From Klebsormidium nitens (taxonomy: Eukaryota > Streptophyta > Klebsormidiophyceae > Klebsormidiales > Klebsormidiaceae): a stretch of DNA of 64,000 bases. Made by a program: the position numbers and the translations under genes. Positions 24,569 to 36,700 of the stretch are shown here, in pieces. Below the pieces are notes generated by a model. It was not told the DNA's origin. It did not search any database and worked only from the letters and a program-made list of their open reading frames with translations. Where the stretch lies: contig DF237135.1 of assembly GCA_000708835.1 (NCBI GenBank), positions 62,001 through 126,000 of the forward strand, given 5' to 3'. Position 1 is the stretch's first letter. Every line of letters begins with the position of its first letter.

Positions 24569-25939
24569 TTACGACACGATCCTGCAACGCTTGATTTCGA
24601 GCATGATTCTGCTCAACCCACATCCGGCCGCATCTCGCAAACGCATGTCCACACCCACCAACTCCTCAACGAAGACAAACACCATGCGCACACCCACCTG
24701 CACGCATCCACGGGGTACTTTTGCGCGTTCTTCTCGAGCTTGCGCAGCGCAGCACGGCCGAGGTCGACCCCGCACACGTCAGCAAGGCGGACCAGATACA
24801 GCAGCACGTCCGCCAGCTCCTCCCCCAGGTGCTCGCGCTCGGGGGGGGTCCACCCGGGCAGGCCCCGGGGAACCTCGCCCCGCCACTGGAACAACTCCGA
24901 CAACTCGCCCACCTCGCCAACCTGAGGGGAGGAAGAATGCGTTATTTCTTACAGGGTTTAACCTGAAAGAAATGGACATATAGAGCGTCATAAACATCTT
25001 GCCCCGCCAAGATGATAGTGCTTTCGAGAAACCTCGGCCCGCATGGAACATATTCGATAACTTGCCCACTCGGGGGGAATGAATCCGTGTCCATATTCTG
25101 CTCGAAGATGACATTGCTTAAAAGAAAGCTAGCGAAAGTCCCCACGAACGGTCTGGAATTTCGTTTGGATTTGCAAAGTCAGATCGAAACCAGCGGCTGC
25201 AATGATAGAGCTGAGAGCACCAAAGAGGGCTCCCACGAATGGTCTGGAACTCTTTCTGTGTTGCGAAAGGCAGTCAGAAGAGGAGGGAACAAGCGCCTAG
25301 GAAGGAGAGGAATACTGTGGAAGTCCAAGCTAAGAAGTCGATGGTTGTGAGTTTCGAAGGTGGTCGAATACAAGCAAGCAATGAAGGCGTGAAGCCAGTG
25401 GCAGCACAGTCTCTGAGGGGCTTCGTGGTCGGGCTGCTTCACAAAATGGTCATACGAAAAGATGCTTGCCTCTTTGTCGAGGGTAAAACTGTTTAGGCAA
25501 CGAACCAGATCGTGCAACGCAAACGCAGAACGCGCAAAAAGATGACTCAGTAGAGGACACTAGCAAGAAGGTAAGGAGGGGCATCTGATGCAGGGGAATA
25601 CAACGGCTCAAGGCAGGCACCCGACGCCATGTACAAATTGGAAAAAAAAACCTCTGGATCTCAAACACCTCTTGTCGAAAGCCTTCCTAATTTGTTTTTC
25701 ATTCTGCCAGGGACCCAACAGATTAGACCAAAAAAGCGTCACAGACCAAGCAGGCTCAAAAAAATCGATTGAAATAGTCTCACCAATGCCAGCAGGAGAT
25801 TCCGTGGGCTATGGAACTGGTCCCAGTCGCGGTCTTTGGCGAAACTGGCCTGCAGCTCTTGTAACTCGCCGAGAGTCACCGGCAGCAAAGGGTCTCCAGC
25901 TGGTGGGGCAGCCGTTTGCGGAGAAGTGGCCTCCTGCAT
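24569..25939 (-). CDS. dCTP pyrophosphatase, MazG-like (DCTPP1 family)
   Basis: Minus-strand exons 25939-25784 and 24921-24698 are secure; the terminal exon is tentative. Exon 1 (52 codons) carries LGELQELQASFAKDRDWDQF and HSPRNLLLAL. Exon 2 continues VGEVGELSELFQWRGEV, then GLPGWTPPEREHLGEELADV and LLYLVRLADVCGVDL, LRKLEKNAQKYPVD. This is the all-alpha MazG fold of DCTPP1. The E-x-x-E of GEVGELSE and E-x-x-D of EELADV are the Mg2+-binding pairs known for the family, which hydrolyses dCTP and modified dCTP to dCMP plus pyrophosphate and cleans the nucleotide pool. Exon 2 ends in AG with donor gtgggt. The only fitting acceptors I see downstream start exons at 24581 or 24608, both reaching the TAA at 24569-24571. 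If exon 2 is read through instead, the stop is at 24613. Confidence 0.83.
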
Positions 25940-27782
25940 GGTCGATGCAAATGAGCGGGGCAAGCAGACCTCTGGACCCAATCTGAACCTTCTTCAAGGC
26001 TCCTGAAGGGGGGTTTGCATGAAAAAGAAGCAAAGCACAGCTCGTTTTCCAGGGCGTCAAGTTTCATACTGTTCTTATGCGGCCTGACTCGTCTCACACC
26101 TGGATTCGCATGCCTGATTCCTTTCTCTTGGAAGGCCAAGTCGGTTTTTTGGATGTTGAAGTGCACACACACAACATTATGGATCATTCCCTCTGGTTGC
26201 AGAACTTCACCAGCATGGTCAAGCTTGTGATGTCTACCTGCCCAAAACGTAAGAGAAACTCTCCTCCCTGGACAATCACTGTTGGCAACTTCTAGGACTC
26301 AATTCCGTTAGGTCATTGACAAAGCCATCGTCTCTCAAAAGTTGTTTGGAGCAAAAATCCTAAGGAAGTACTTTTTTTGGAGAGGGGATGACACCTTCCC
26401 TGTGACTTGCAACCTTCTGCAGCTCATCTGGAGAAAAGCAGGCCAAGAGCTCTGGGCAGCACCAATGGAGATGAAATTGCAAATTCAATACATCAGACTC
26501 ATACATCACACCTTATTCTATAGCTGTACACAGGAGTTGCCACTAAGCAAAGAGTGCTCAGGCCCCGGATCAAGGTCATTTCACACCACTAAGAATAGCA
26601 TCAGAGCACGGACCGCTTCGTCCAACGGTGAGACTGGGCTGGCTGACCAATAGAAGTCTGCAAACCACTGGTTGAATTGGTTTGACTTGAGCCTCCCCTT
26701 TTGGAGCTAACCCCAGCCTCCGCAGGAACCGTCATCAGGTGCATTGCTTGCCGTGATTGGAAAATCCAGAAGAGCAGCACGTTGTAAACTCACTGGTAAA
26801 ATCTCTCGCGCTGCGGCGCCTTGATCCATCTGTACAGCTGTCACCAGCTTCACATCAGCACCGAGCTAGCTGGCAAGATGTCATCTACGAGCAATTCGGT
26901 GCATGGCAGCATTCATAAAACACTCTCCATGTTTCTGCTTGAAGCCAATAAGGGTGTTGCAGCTTGTTACAGATTCAAACGTCCAACGCTGCAGTTGCGC
27001 TCATTGAGATGGCCTGGCTGAATCTTCAAGTTCAAGTTCCAGCACAATGCTGTAGCCATTCTGAGTTTTCCGCAGATGCATTGCAGGTGTCATGACTCAT
27101 GCAGTAGTGCCGCCATAGAATCTATTGGCACACGTGCTTTTGAATTCCAACTTTGAAATGTTCAAACTTCAGACACCGTCACACCAGAGCATGACGGATC
27201 GACTGATCGGCAATTGCGACGTGACCGTCCTTGTGACCGTCACCATGAGTCATGACCCGCCTGCATCCAGCACGCAGTGCTGGACACACTACCGGCTTGA
27301 ATTTGACTGTTATCGCGGTAATGGATAGGTAACTGACGTCACACAATCTACCAATGCTTGCCCGATTGGCTTACCCCAGTGACCACGTGGTAAAGCTGAC
27401 GTTCCAGTATTGGCGACGCGAGGCTTTCCAGCCACAGAAGCTGCATCTCAGGATTTCGTGATTCTGGGGGTCCAGCTTGGCAGCCCGTCTGGCTGGCTCT
27501 CACCCCCCTTGAAAGGCAAAGCTTCGCTTAGACATACGTAAACGGCACAGGAAGGAGACGTAACCCGCAAGAAGAAGGCGTGCATTGCTTGCTGTTTGCT
27601 GCAGATTGCCAGGCTGTTGTTCCTCGGTCTAGAAGGTTACCGGGCGGGCCCCTTTTTGCACATAGGAAATCTTTTGCGTGCAAGAAGGCGCTTTTGATAA
27701 AGGAGGCGGCCAAAAGCTGCGAGGAAGAGTGGAGGCTGGGGACGAGGGGAGCAACGGCTTCTGAGTTGATTCTGTAGAAGAT
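25940..27782. other. Divergent spacer between dCTP pyrophosphatase and Fd-GOGAT
   Basis: About 1.8 kb that should hold both promoters and 5' UTRs. No coding exon is recognised; the open frames at 26077-26295 and 26342-26653 lack domain features. Around 27180-27250 several gtgaccgt and tgac-type words cluster in both orientations, which might be transcription-factor sites, but no particular factor can be named. Confidence 0.4.
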
Positions 27783-30700
27783 ATGGCTGCAACCCTGACC
27801 CGAGGCGCTACTCTTTCGATCTCCCACCTTTCTTTCAGCTCACAGATTCAGTGCAGGCAACAGGAGTCGGAGTGTCTGTCGACAGTATTCCGCAAGAAGC
27901 ACGTGTCCTCTCTGGGAAGCCTTCAGGCCATTGCAAAGAGGGCTGCTCTTCCAAGGTACCAAGGGCTAAGGACCGCTACACTCCTTACCAGATCAAAGTG
28001 CCCCAGTCAGGTCTCTTCTTCAGGATTGGAGAAAACGAGGTATGGCAGCAAAGAAGTCAGAGCAGCCGCTGTCTCAGCGGCAAGGCCAGACACAGTGGAG
28101 CCCATCCAGGTAAGGCGCAGTTGCATCTTTCAAGCCTGGTTGCCACTGGCGTATGCAGGGCTGCAGGAACCAATTGTTGCTGTTTAGTGGAAGCTGTTAC
28201 CAAAGAGATGTCTGTTCGACGGAAAGCCGTATTTTTGACGAAGAGGGATTAGGGGTCTAGGAAAATGCCTATGAGCAGGATTCCTCTTTGCAGCCATTCA
28301 CGCGCAAGTCCATCTCTGTCGCTTGTACCATTTCCAAATCGTCTATCGGTTGGCAAAATCGTCTATCGGTTGGCAGAAGATTATTGTTGCAATCGAGATT
28401 GTCCAATAGGAGGTCCTCCTCAGCATGTGCACAAATGCGATTTAGGGTGCACTCAGGCTGGGCCCTGGGGGAACTGGGTATCGTCTGGGCATTCGATGCT
28501 GCTAATCTGTCATGAAGGTCTTGCTTGGAGCACTTGATGGACGATCCATCAATATCTGCATATCTTCATGTCCGTACTGCGAAATCACAGGTTTCTGTTT
28601 ACGCCTGAGCTGAAGTGCTTGGAAGCCGTGCACTTTCATCTTTGCAATGCTGGCTTTGAGTGTTCGTTACTTTCTAAGGAGGAGGTGTGATTGGTTTATG
28701 ATCCCTGATGGTCGTGAGAAGGAACTACGTACGTTGCCTCAAGGTCCAGGCTTGTACCTGGGCTTGTTACTGATGGTTTGTGGTAATCTATAGATGTCCG
28801 TTGAAAAGGTCCACGGAGTTTACAAAGCCTAGTTAACTTTCTGGCTTCTGCAAGGATGATGGTTTGGAGAGGGTAAGCAGGCCTACAGGCAGAATGGTGG
28901 CACCTGTGGGGAATCCTTCGGCTCTTTTTAGTTTTCTCACAGGAGCCTCTTCTTGTGGTGATCTCTTGAAGTTCGTAAACCTATCCTGCTTAGCGCGAAA
29001 CACTTGGTTTTGAGAATACTCTCTTGAAAGTTCTGTGAGGTCTGTTTCTTCAGCTGTGTCTAGATTTGCAAGTTTTCTTCGGCAACTGAGTGTCTCAAAA
29101 TATGTGCACTGATCGGGATTGGTTGATACCGCCAGTAACGTCTGCAGGCTGCAAACAATTGGCTGCTCCTTTTTGCAGGTGGCTGATCTGGAGGATATCT
29201 TGAAGGAGAAGGGAGAATGTGGGGTTGGGTACATTGCCAACATCAAGAACAAGGCCAGCCACAAGATTGTGCAGCAGGCTTTGACTGCCCTTGGTTGTAT
29301 GGAGCATCGGGGGGGTTGCAGTGCAGACAATGATTCAGGGGATGGCGCGGGGATCATGACCAAGATTCCCTGGGCCCTGTTCCAGGAATACTTCAAGGAA
29401 AAGGGTCTGCCTCCTCTTGATGAGAAGCAGACCGGGGTTGGAATGCTGTTCCTTCCTAAGGATCCTGAGGACACAAAGGCGGCGAAAGCTTGTGAGTCAG
29501 TGGTCGATCGTGTTTGTATTTTTCGCCGGCCTTGTACGTGGGTATGCCGACTACGGAAGCAGCTCAGAGCAGTGTCATCAGTGGAGTTTCAGCACCTTGT
29601 CATCAGTGGAAGCAAGGTTTTGTTGCTTTGCGCCACAGCATTGTTCATGGTACTCCTGTCAAGCACTCAGTTTCTCAGCTAGGAAATCCTCTCAAAAGCT
29701 CCACTTTCTGCGGAAACTTGTGCAGCTAAACAACCTTAAGGGATCTCAATGTATCCGAGTGAAGGTTTTTTTCAAGAGTCCATGCCATGTTGTGATAAAT
29801 TGTGAGGATCTGGCCTGATGTGAGCATGTTATGTCATGGCGCAGTGATTGAGAAGGTGCTGTCAGAGGAGCATCTGGAGGTGTTGGGCTGGCGGGAGGTG
29901 CCGATTGATGAGTCCGTCGTGGGCCCGATTGCGCACAAGGAGATGCCGCACATCGAGCAGTTGTTTGTGAAGGTATCGCTCAAGGAGGGCGACACTCAGA
30001 AGGACGTGGACAGAGAGCTCTTTATCACGCACAAGCAGGTGAGCTTTGTGAATGTCGTGAATACAGCATCCGAAGGTCAATGAAGCCGGTATTTGCCAAG
30101 CCAGCTCTGCCGGGCTCGTTTGGGTCTCCGTGAAGATAGTGTCGATTGATGTTGCTTTTCAAGCTGGTCTTACTGTATTGAAAATGGTAACTTGAACTAG
30201 TTCAATATGTGATTTTGGGATCTGGTGCGAGGCAAGTAGAGGTTTAAGGTCTTAGTATAAGGCTGACGACTTTGTTGTTGCTTGCACACACACGCCCTTC
30301 TTTTGAGGTAACTCGTCCTTCTTTTATAGCTTAATAGCTTTCTCTTTTATGACATGATTCTTACCTCCCCTCTCCTGTTCTCCAGGTGGAGCGCCTGGCC
30401 GAAAAGGAAGCCTGGGGCGATGACCTGTACTTCTGCACGTTCAGCAATCAGGTGATTGTATACAAGGGCATGCTGCGCTCCGTGGTCCTGCGCAACTTCT
30501 ACCTGGACCTGCAGGACGAGCGCTATGCGAGCAGCTTTGCCATCTATCACCGCCGCTTCAGCACCAACACCACCCCCAAGTGGCCGCTCGCACAGCCCAT
30601 GCGCTTCCTGGGGCACAACGGCGAGATCAACACGCTGCAGGTGGGGGCGCCTCTAGGCAGGCATTCACACTTATCACGCCCCTTGTTGCTGAGCTGCAGT

Positions 30701-33700
30701 TTGCACAAGATCTTAAAAACCCTAAACACCAGAATCGCTGTGCCCGAGATGGCGCTGTAAGTGGGGTTGAAGGCGTAGAGCGTGACCACTTATTGTCGGA
30801 GCTTCCTTGTATGTGCTACATCAGCATTGCAGAAAGGGGTACCCTTTCTTCCTCCTTGCTTATCATCATCAGGTCTTTCTCCTCATGCCGCCTCGTGCGC
30901 CTACTTCTGCAGTTACCGAATGCACGCAAGTGACGCCAAATCGAACCTTCATCACGATACCTGTAATGCTTCATGCTTATCTTGCACCCATGGAGTTACT
31001 TGTTTGGGTGGGGATGTCTGCAGGGCAACTTGAACTGGATGAGGTCTCGGGAGGCGACGCTGAGCCACCCCATCTGGCGGGGGCGCGAGAAGGAATTTAA
31101 GCCGATTGGCAGCGGCAAGGCGAGTGACAGCGCCAACCTGGACATGGTGGCCGAGGTGCTGGTGCACAGCGGCAGGACCCCCGAGGAGACCATGATGATG
31201 CTCGTGCCTGAGGCGTACAAGAACCACCCTACGCTGCAGATCAAGTACCCAGAGGTAAGCATACGCGGAATAGATCTGGGGGAATAGATCATCTGGGGGG
31301 CTTCAGCCTGCTGGTGTTGCTGTAGAGGGTGTGGAGGTGCCGAAAGGAAAGGGTGTTGTGTGGCAGGGTCAGCTGTTCTCCACAGAAGAGTGTGGCAGAA
31401 ACAGACAAGGCATGGGGGTAAGGCAGAAGGAGTTGTTCTGCCTAGGGCTGTGCTCATGTAAAGGTTCCATCACTTGGCCTTCATCTTTGTTTCAGCTCCT
31501 CCCGCCTCCGTGTTGCCCAAGGGTTTGTCCTTTTCTGCACTTGATGCTGAAATGGATAGAACGGGAGACCGACATGGAAAGTTTTCTTGTGCAGATTGTT
31601 GACTTCTATGAGTACTACAAGGGCCAGATGGAGGCGTGGGACGGTCCTGCCCTGCTGGTGTTTAGCAATGGCAGCCAGGTTGGATGCTGCCTCGACCGCA
31701 ACGGCCTTAGGCCTGCACGGTACTGGAAGACCAACGATGACACGGTTTACGTGGCCAGTGAGGTGAGTGCCCCAGCCCCGCGTCTTGAATATTGGTCAGA
31801 AACTGAGGCTTACATTGCTGAGGACGAGGAAAAGTCGAGTTCGCCGATAAGAGGAACGTCTTCTTCTCTTTGGCAGTATCTTTGATTCTGAAGTTGGCAT
31901 ATTGGTCAAATGTCAGGGCACATGGCACACTGTCTTGCTTGCTGACATGTATTTCGTTTTTGTGCATCTCTCCAGGTCGGTGTGTTGGACATTGACCCTG
32001 CCAATGTGACGATGAAGGGGCGTTTGGGGCCTGGCATGATGATCCTGGCTGATCTGGAGACCGGAGAGGTATGCAAAGCCCCCTTTTCGCGGTTCGTGTT
32101 GATATATATTGCATCTCCTAACGGAGGAATGCTTACAAAGCAGGGTGATAAATAGATGAGTTCGAGAGGGCATGTTCCACACTCCAAAATAGATGGACTA
32201 TTCTAGAGCACCGGCAATCTTGCAACGGACTGTTAGCCTGTCCGTACTTTTTGTTTGTGTCTGTTGACGCGCGGGGCCATCCTGCTTGCCAGCTACTTCA
32301 CTCCTGTTCGTCTCACTTACCCTGGATGGCCTTCTCAGGTTCTGGAGAACACGGCTGTGAAGCGGCGCGTGGCCTCCAAGTACCCGTACCACGACTGGAT
32401 GGCTGCGGCCCGCTCCTTGAACGGGGGCGGCTTCCTGGGTGGCCCCACTAAGGACGCGGATGAGGTGCTGCGGATGCAGAACACGTTTGGGTACTCAGTG
32501 GAGGACACGCAGATGGTGATTGAGGCCATGGCCAGCCAGGGCAAGGAGCCCACGTTCTGCATGGGCGACGACATCCCGTTGGCGGTCCTCTCGGCCCGGC
32601 CGCACATGCTGTACGATTACTTCAAGCAGCGCTTTGCGCAGGTGAGCGCCGGCAGAGTTATAGGGCTAGAATGATGTATCAGGTGGACGCAGAGATGATA
32701 CCAAGCCAAATTGATTTATATTTCTGCTGAATAGGAGCTACAACAGTGTTTAAGACAAGGCTCCAAGGGTCCCATCTCTGCTTTTGATCATCAGCAACAC
32801 GGGGATGCAGTTTGGCAAAAGCTGCATCAAAACAGATCCCTTTGTGGCAGAATTGGCCGGAGCTTGTGCAAACCAGGAGTTCGTATTGCTCCCTGCTCAT
32901 ATGTGATTCTCCGTGATTGCAGGTGACCAACCCTGCTATCGACCCCCTCCGTGAGGGTCTCGTCATGGGCCTGGATGTAAACATTGGCAAGCGTGGCAAC
33001 CTGCTGGACGTAGGTCCTGACAACGTGGCCAGCCAGGTGAGGTTGCTTTCGAGCAAAGGATTTTCGGGCGTACACGTCTGTCTCCTCATGGACGAGCAAC
33101 GATTCGAGCTTACCTTTTTGACACTTCCTATCTCGAGACTCGACGTGGTGGTTCCCAGGATCGAAAGCAGTTCCCTTATCTCCCTGAACCTAAGTTTGCT
33201 CTTCTTTCCGGTTTAAAGCAGTGATTGTCGTTTGCTGCTTGTTCCACGCCGTGTGCCCAGTCGCTTGAATGAGCAGTCTGGGCCCCAGTGGGCGCTCTTT
33301 CAGACATCCATGTTGACATTCTCTCACTTCGGCTACATCTTGGTTCAGGTCCGTCTGTCCTCTCCCTTCCTGACCGAGACCGAGCTGGACGACCTGGCTG
33401 CGGACCCCGTTCTGAAGGGCGTTCGCTTGCCCGCCTTCTTCGACGCGTCCGGAGACGCCGCAGGCTCTCTGAAGAAGGGCCTTGACGCTCTCTGCGAGGC
33501 AGCGGACAAGGCAGTCAAGGATGGTGCAGAGCTGCTCATCCTTTCCGACAGGGACGACAACCTGGTGAGGAGCCCCTGCCGTTCCTATTACTTAGGACTT
33601 CTTTCACTCCTCGAGCATCCCTTATGCGCGCCTGGTTCTCTGCGATGTGTGCCTCTTGTATGAAGTGCATGAACCCGACGCTCGTCTGCCAGAACGCTTT

Positions 33701-36700
33701 CCACATGGATATTTAGACCCGCTGTCACAGACTGACTGACGTCAGGAATCGCTGTCTTCTTCCCTCTAGATATTGAGCAAGGGTTTGGCTGAATCACAGA
33801 CGTTTCCGGCCTCTATATCGATTTCCGACTTACGCTCAAGCTGCTGCTGTCACAGGACGTCTCGCGACCGGCCATCCCAATGATGCTGGCGGTGGGCGCT
33901 GTGCACCACCACCTGATCTCCAACGGGCTGCGCATGCAAGCCTCCATCGTGGCTGACACCGCCCAGTGCTTCAGCACCCACCACTTTGCGTGCCTCATCG
34001 GTTATGGTGCCAGGTGAGGCCCTTTTTGGCCAAACCTTGCTTTCACTTCTGTCCTAAGACCAAGGGCCGTCGTCTGGTGATTGCTCATGTCGTCTAGGAG
34101 CGTGCTTTTTTTTCAACAGTCTTGCTGGCATCCGTCCTTGTTGCACCAAGGGGCTTGAGGCAGTGCAATGTCAAGTTGTGCGTTCTCCGGGAAGCTAATG
34201 CATCCCAACTGTGCGTAGTCTGCTCTCACTGAAATTCGGCCACTTTCAGATCTGACTCCTTAACTTCGGTTATTGTCTGCCACTGATTCATCCCAAGACT
34301 TGCGAGCTCAATCCTGCTCTGACACAGCATGCTTTATTGTTTTCCATCTTTAACCATATCCTATGATCACTGGTGTATACCTTGGCTAACCGCTTATCAC
34401 CATTTCTCCTTGCAGCGCGGTGTGCCCGTACCTGGCCCTCGAGACTTGCCGGCAGTGGCGCGCGAACTCCAAGACGGAAGGGTTGATGAAGCGGGGCAAG
34501 ATTCCAATGACGACCAACGAGCAGGCGCAGGGCAACTACAAGAAGGCCATCAACGGCGGGCTCAAGAAGATTCTTTCCAAGATGGGCATCTCGCTTCTCT
34601 CTAGTTACAACGGCGCACAGATCTTCGAAGTCTACGGCCTCGGCAAGGACGTGATTGACTACGCGTTCCGCGGGTCTGTCAGCCGCATCGGGGGGCTGAC
34701 GCTGGACGAATTGGCCAAGGAGGCGGTGGCGTTCTGGGTGAAGGGCTTCTCGGCAGAGGCGATCAAGAAGCTGGACAACTTCGGGTTTATCCAATTCCGG
34801 CCGGGTGGCGAGTACCACGGAAACAACCCCGAGATGAGCAAGCTGCTGCACAAGGCGGTCCGCGAGAAGAACTCCGACGCGTACGCCGTCTATCAGGAGC
34901 ACCTCAGCAAGCGGCCCGTCAACGTGAGCCCTTTTTATAGCTCTTTGGCCTTGTACTACTGTTTCTGTTGGCTCTTTTTGCTCTTCTGTGTGTTTCTTTG
35001 CGAGGCTGCTGGTTGCATGGATGAGACTGTAGCAGCGACGACGTGGAATCGATTGGTCTGACGCAGAATGAGCTGTAAGACTTGGGGCAGCATGACGTTG
35101 ATTCTAAAACAATCGGCGATGAGAACCCGTCCGTTGAAAGATGCCCTTGCTAGGTCACTCTTATCCACCTCAGTGTCCTTGTAAGTTCCTCGCTATCGGT
35201 TGAGTTGGACTGATCTCTGGATTGCTAAAAGGGAATAAGACTTTTGACCCTTGTATGTCGCAATTGGTCACAATGAAGAAGCTTGCTGAGAAGGATGACG
35301 AAACGCACTGGGCACCGACTTCCTCTCAGGAGGAAAGTTGACGAAATGCCATGGGCCTAGAAAACCCGGATCCGACTTCTCCGCTCCGCAGTTCTCGCAC
35401 CTCAAACTTCGTCTGTTTCGGAAGCTCATATCCGCGCTTGCACAGCAGCATTCGCTGGCTATCGGACCCCAGCCGTTTGCCTTGACTGATTCTGGTCGCT
35501 GTCCGTTCGCTTTTGAAGTTTTGCACTGCTTACCTCTCTGCTTCGCTTTCCCATTCCCACTTAGCAACCATGTGATCCCCCAGGTGTTGCGCGACATGCT
35601 GGAGATCAAGAGCGACCGGGAGCCGATTCCTCTAGAGAAGGTGGAGTCTGCGACCTCGATTGTGGAGCGCTTCTGCACGGGCGGGATGTCCCTGGGCGCC
35701 ATTTCTCGGGAGACGCACGAAGCGATTGCGATTGCCATGAACCGTATCGGGGGCAAGTCCAACTCCGGGGAGGGTGGGGAGGACCCGGTTCGGTGGGAGA
35801 AGCTGAGCAACGTGGACGCTGAGGGGCAGTCTGCGACGTTGCCACACCTGCGGGGGCTACAGAACGGGGACACAGCGGGCAGCGCCATCAAGCAGGTGAG
35901 CGGGGAAGGCTTTTTGCTGCGTGAGATTGCTTCGATTGGGTTTTATCAGATTGGGCTTGCGTCCTGGCAGTGTCTTTAGTGCCAGTTGGAAGGGCGCTGT
36001 GTCAGGATTGGTTTTCCTTTGCCTCGAATTGTCACCCGAAGCTGAAGAGGCAACAAGGCACCCTTAAGCACTTGTTGTTGGCGTGCTTCGAGCGTTTCTT
36101 TCCCGTTTTTGCAGGTCGCTTCCGGCCGGTTCGGTGTGACCCCGAATTTCTTAGCGAATGCGGACCAGGTCGAAATCAAAATCGCCCAGGGGGCGAAGCC
36201 CGGGGAGGGCGGTCAGCTGCCCGGCAAGAAAGTCAGCCCGTACATTGCGTGGCTCAGGAACTCCAAGGCTGGGGTCACCCTAATTAGCCCGCCCCCGCAT
36301 CATGACATTTACTCCATTGAGGATCTTGCACAGCTCATCTACGATCTTCACCAGGTGAGAACGGCTGCCCCGTTTTGGGGTTGTCTTCGGTTTGCTTTGG
36401 ATGGATCAGGCAGGTTGAAGAGAGTGATTCTTGTCACAAGCTCTTTGCTCAAAAGGATGCGGTCGTTGATCCTGTCATAGAGCAAAAACACCGACTTCCA
36501 TCTTGACGTGATTTCTCCGTAGGCCTCTTCTTTGGAAGAGAGCGGAGCTCTTTCGGCATAACATCCATTTCCGGCATTATGGACCGAAGCCCTTATTGCT
36601 AAGCACTGGCATCCGTAAGATCAAGCACTCGTCGGCCATTTGACACTAGCCCGCAGATCTGCTGGTCAGGATTTCTGGAAGAAGGCATTCCAGCGACTCA

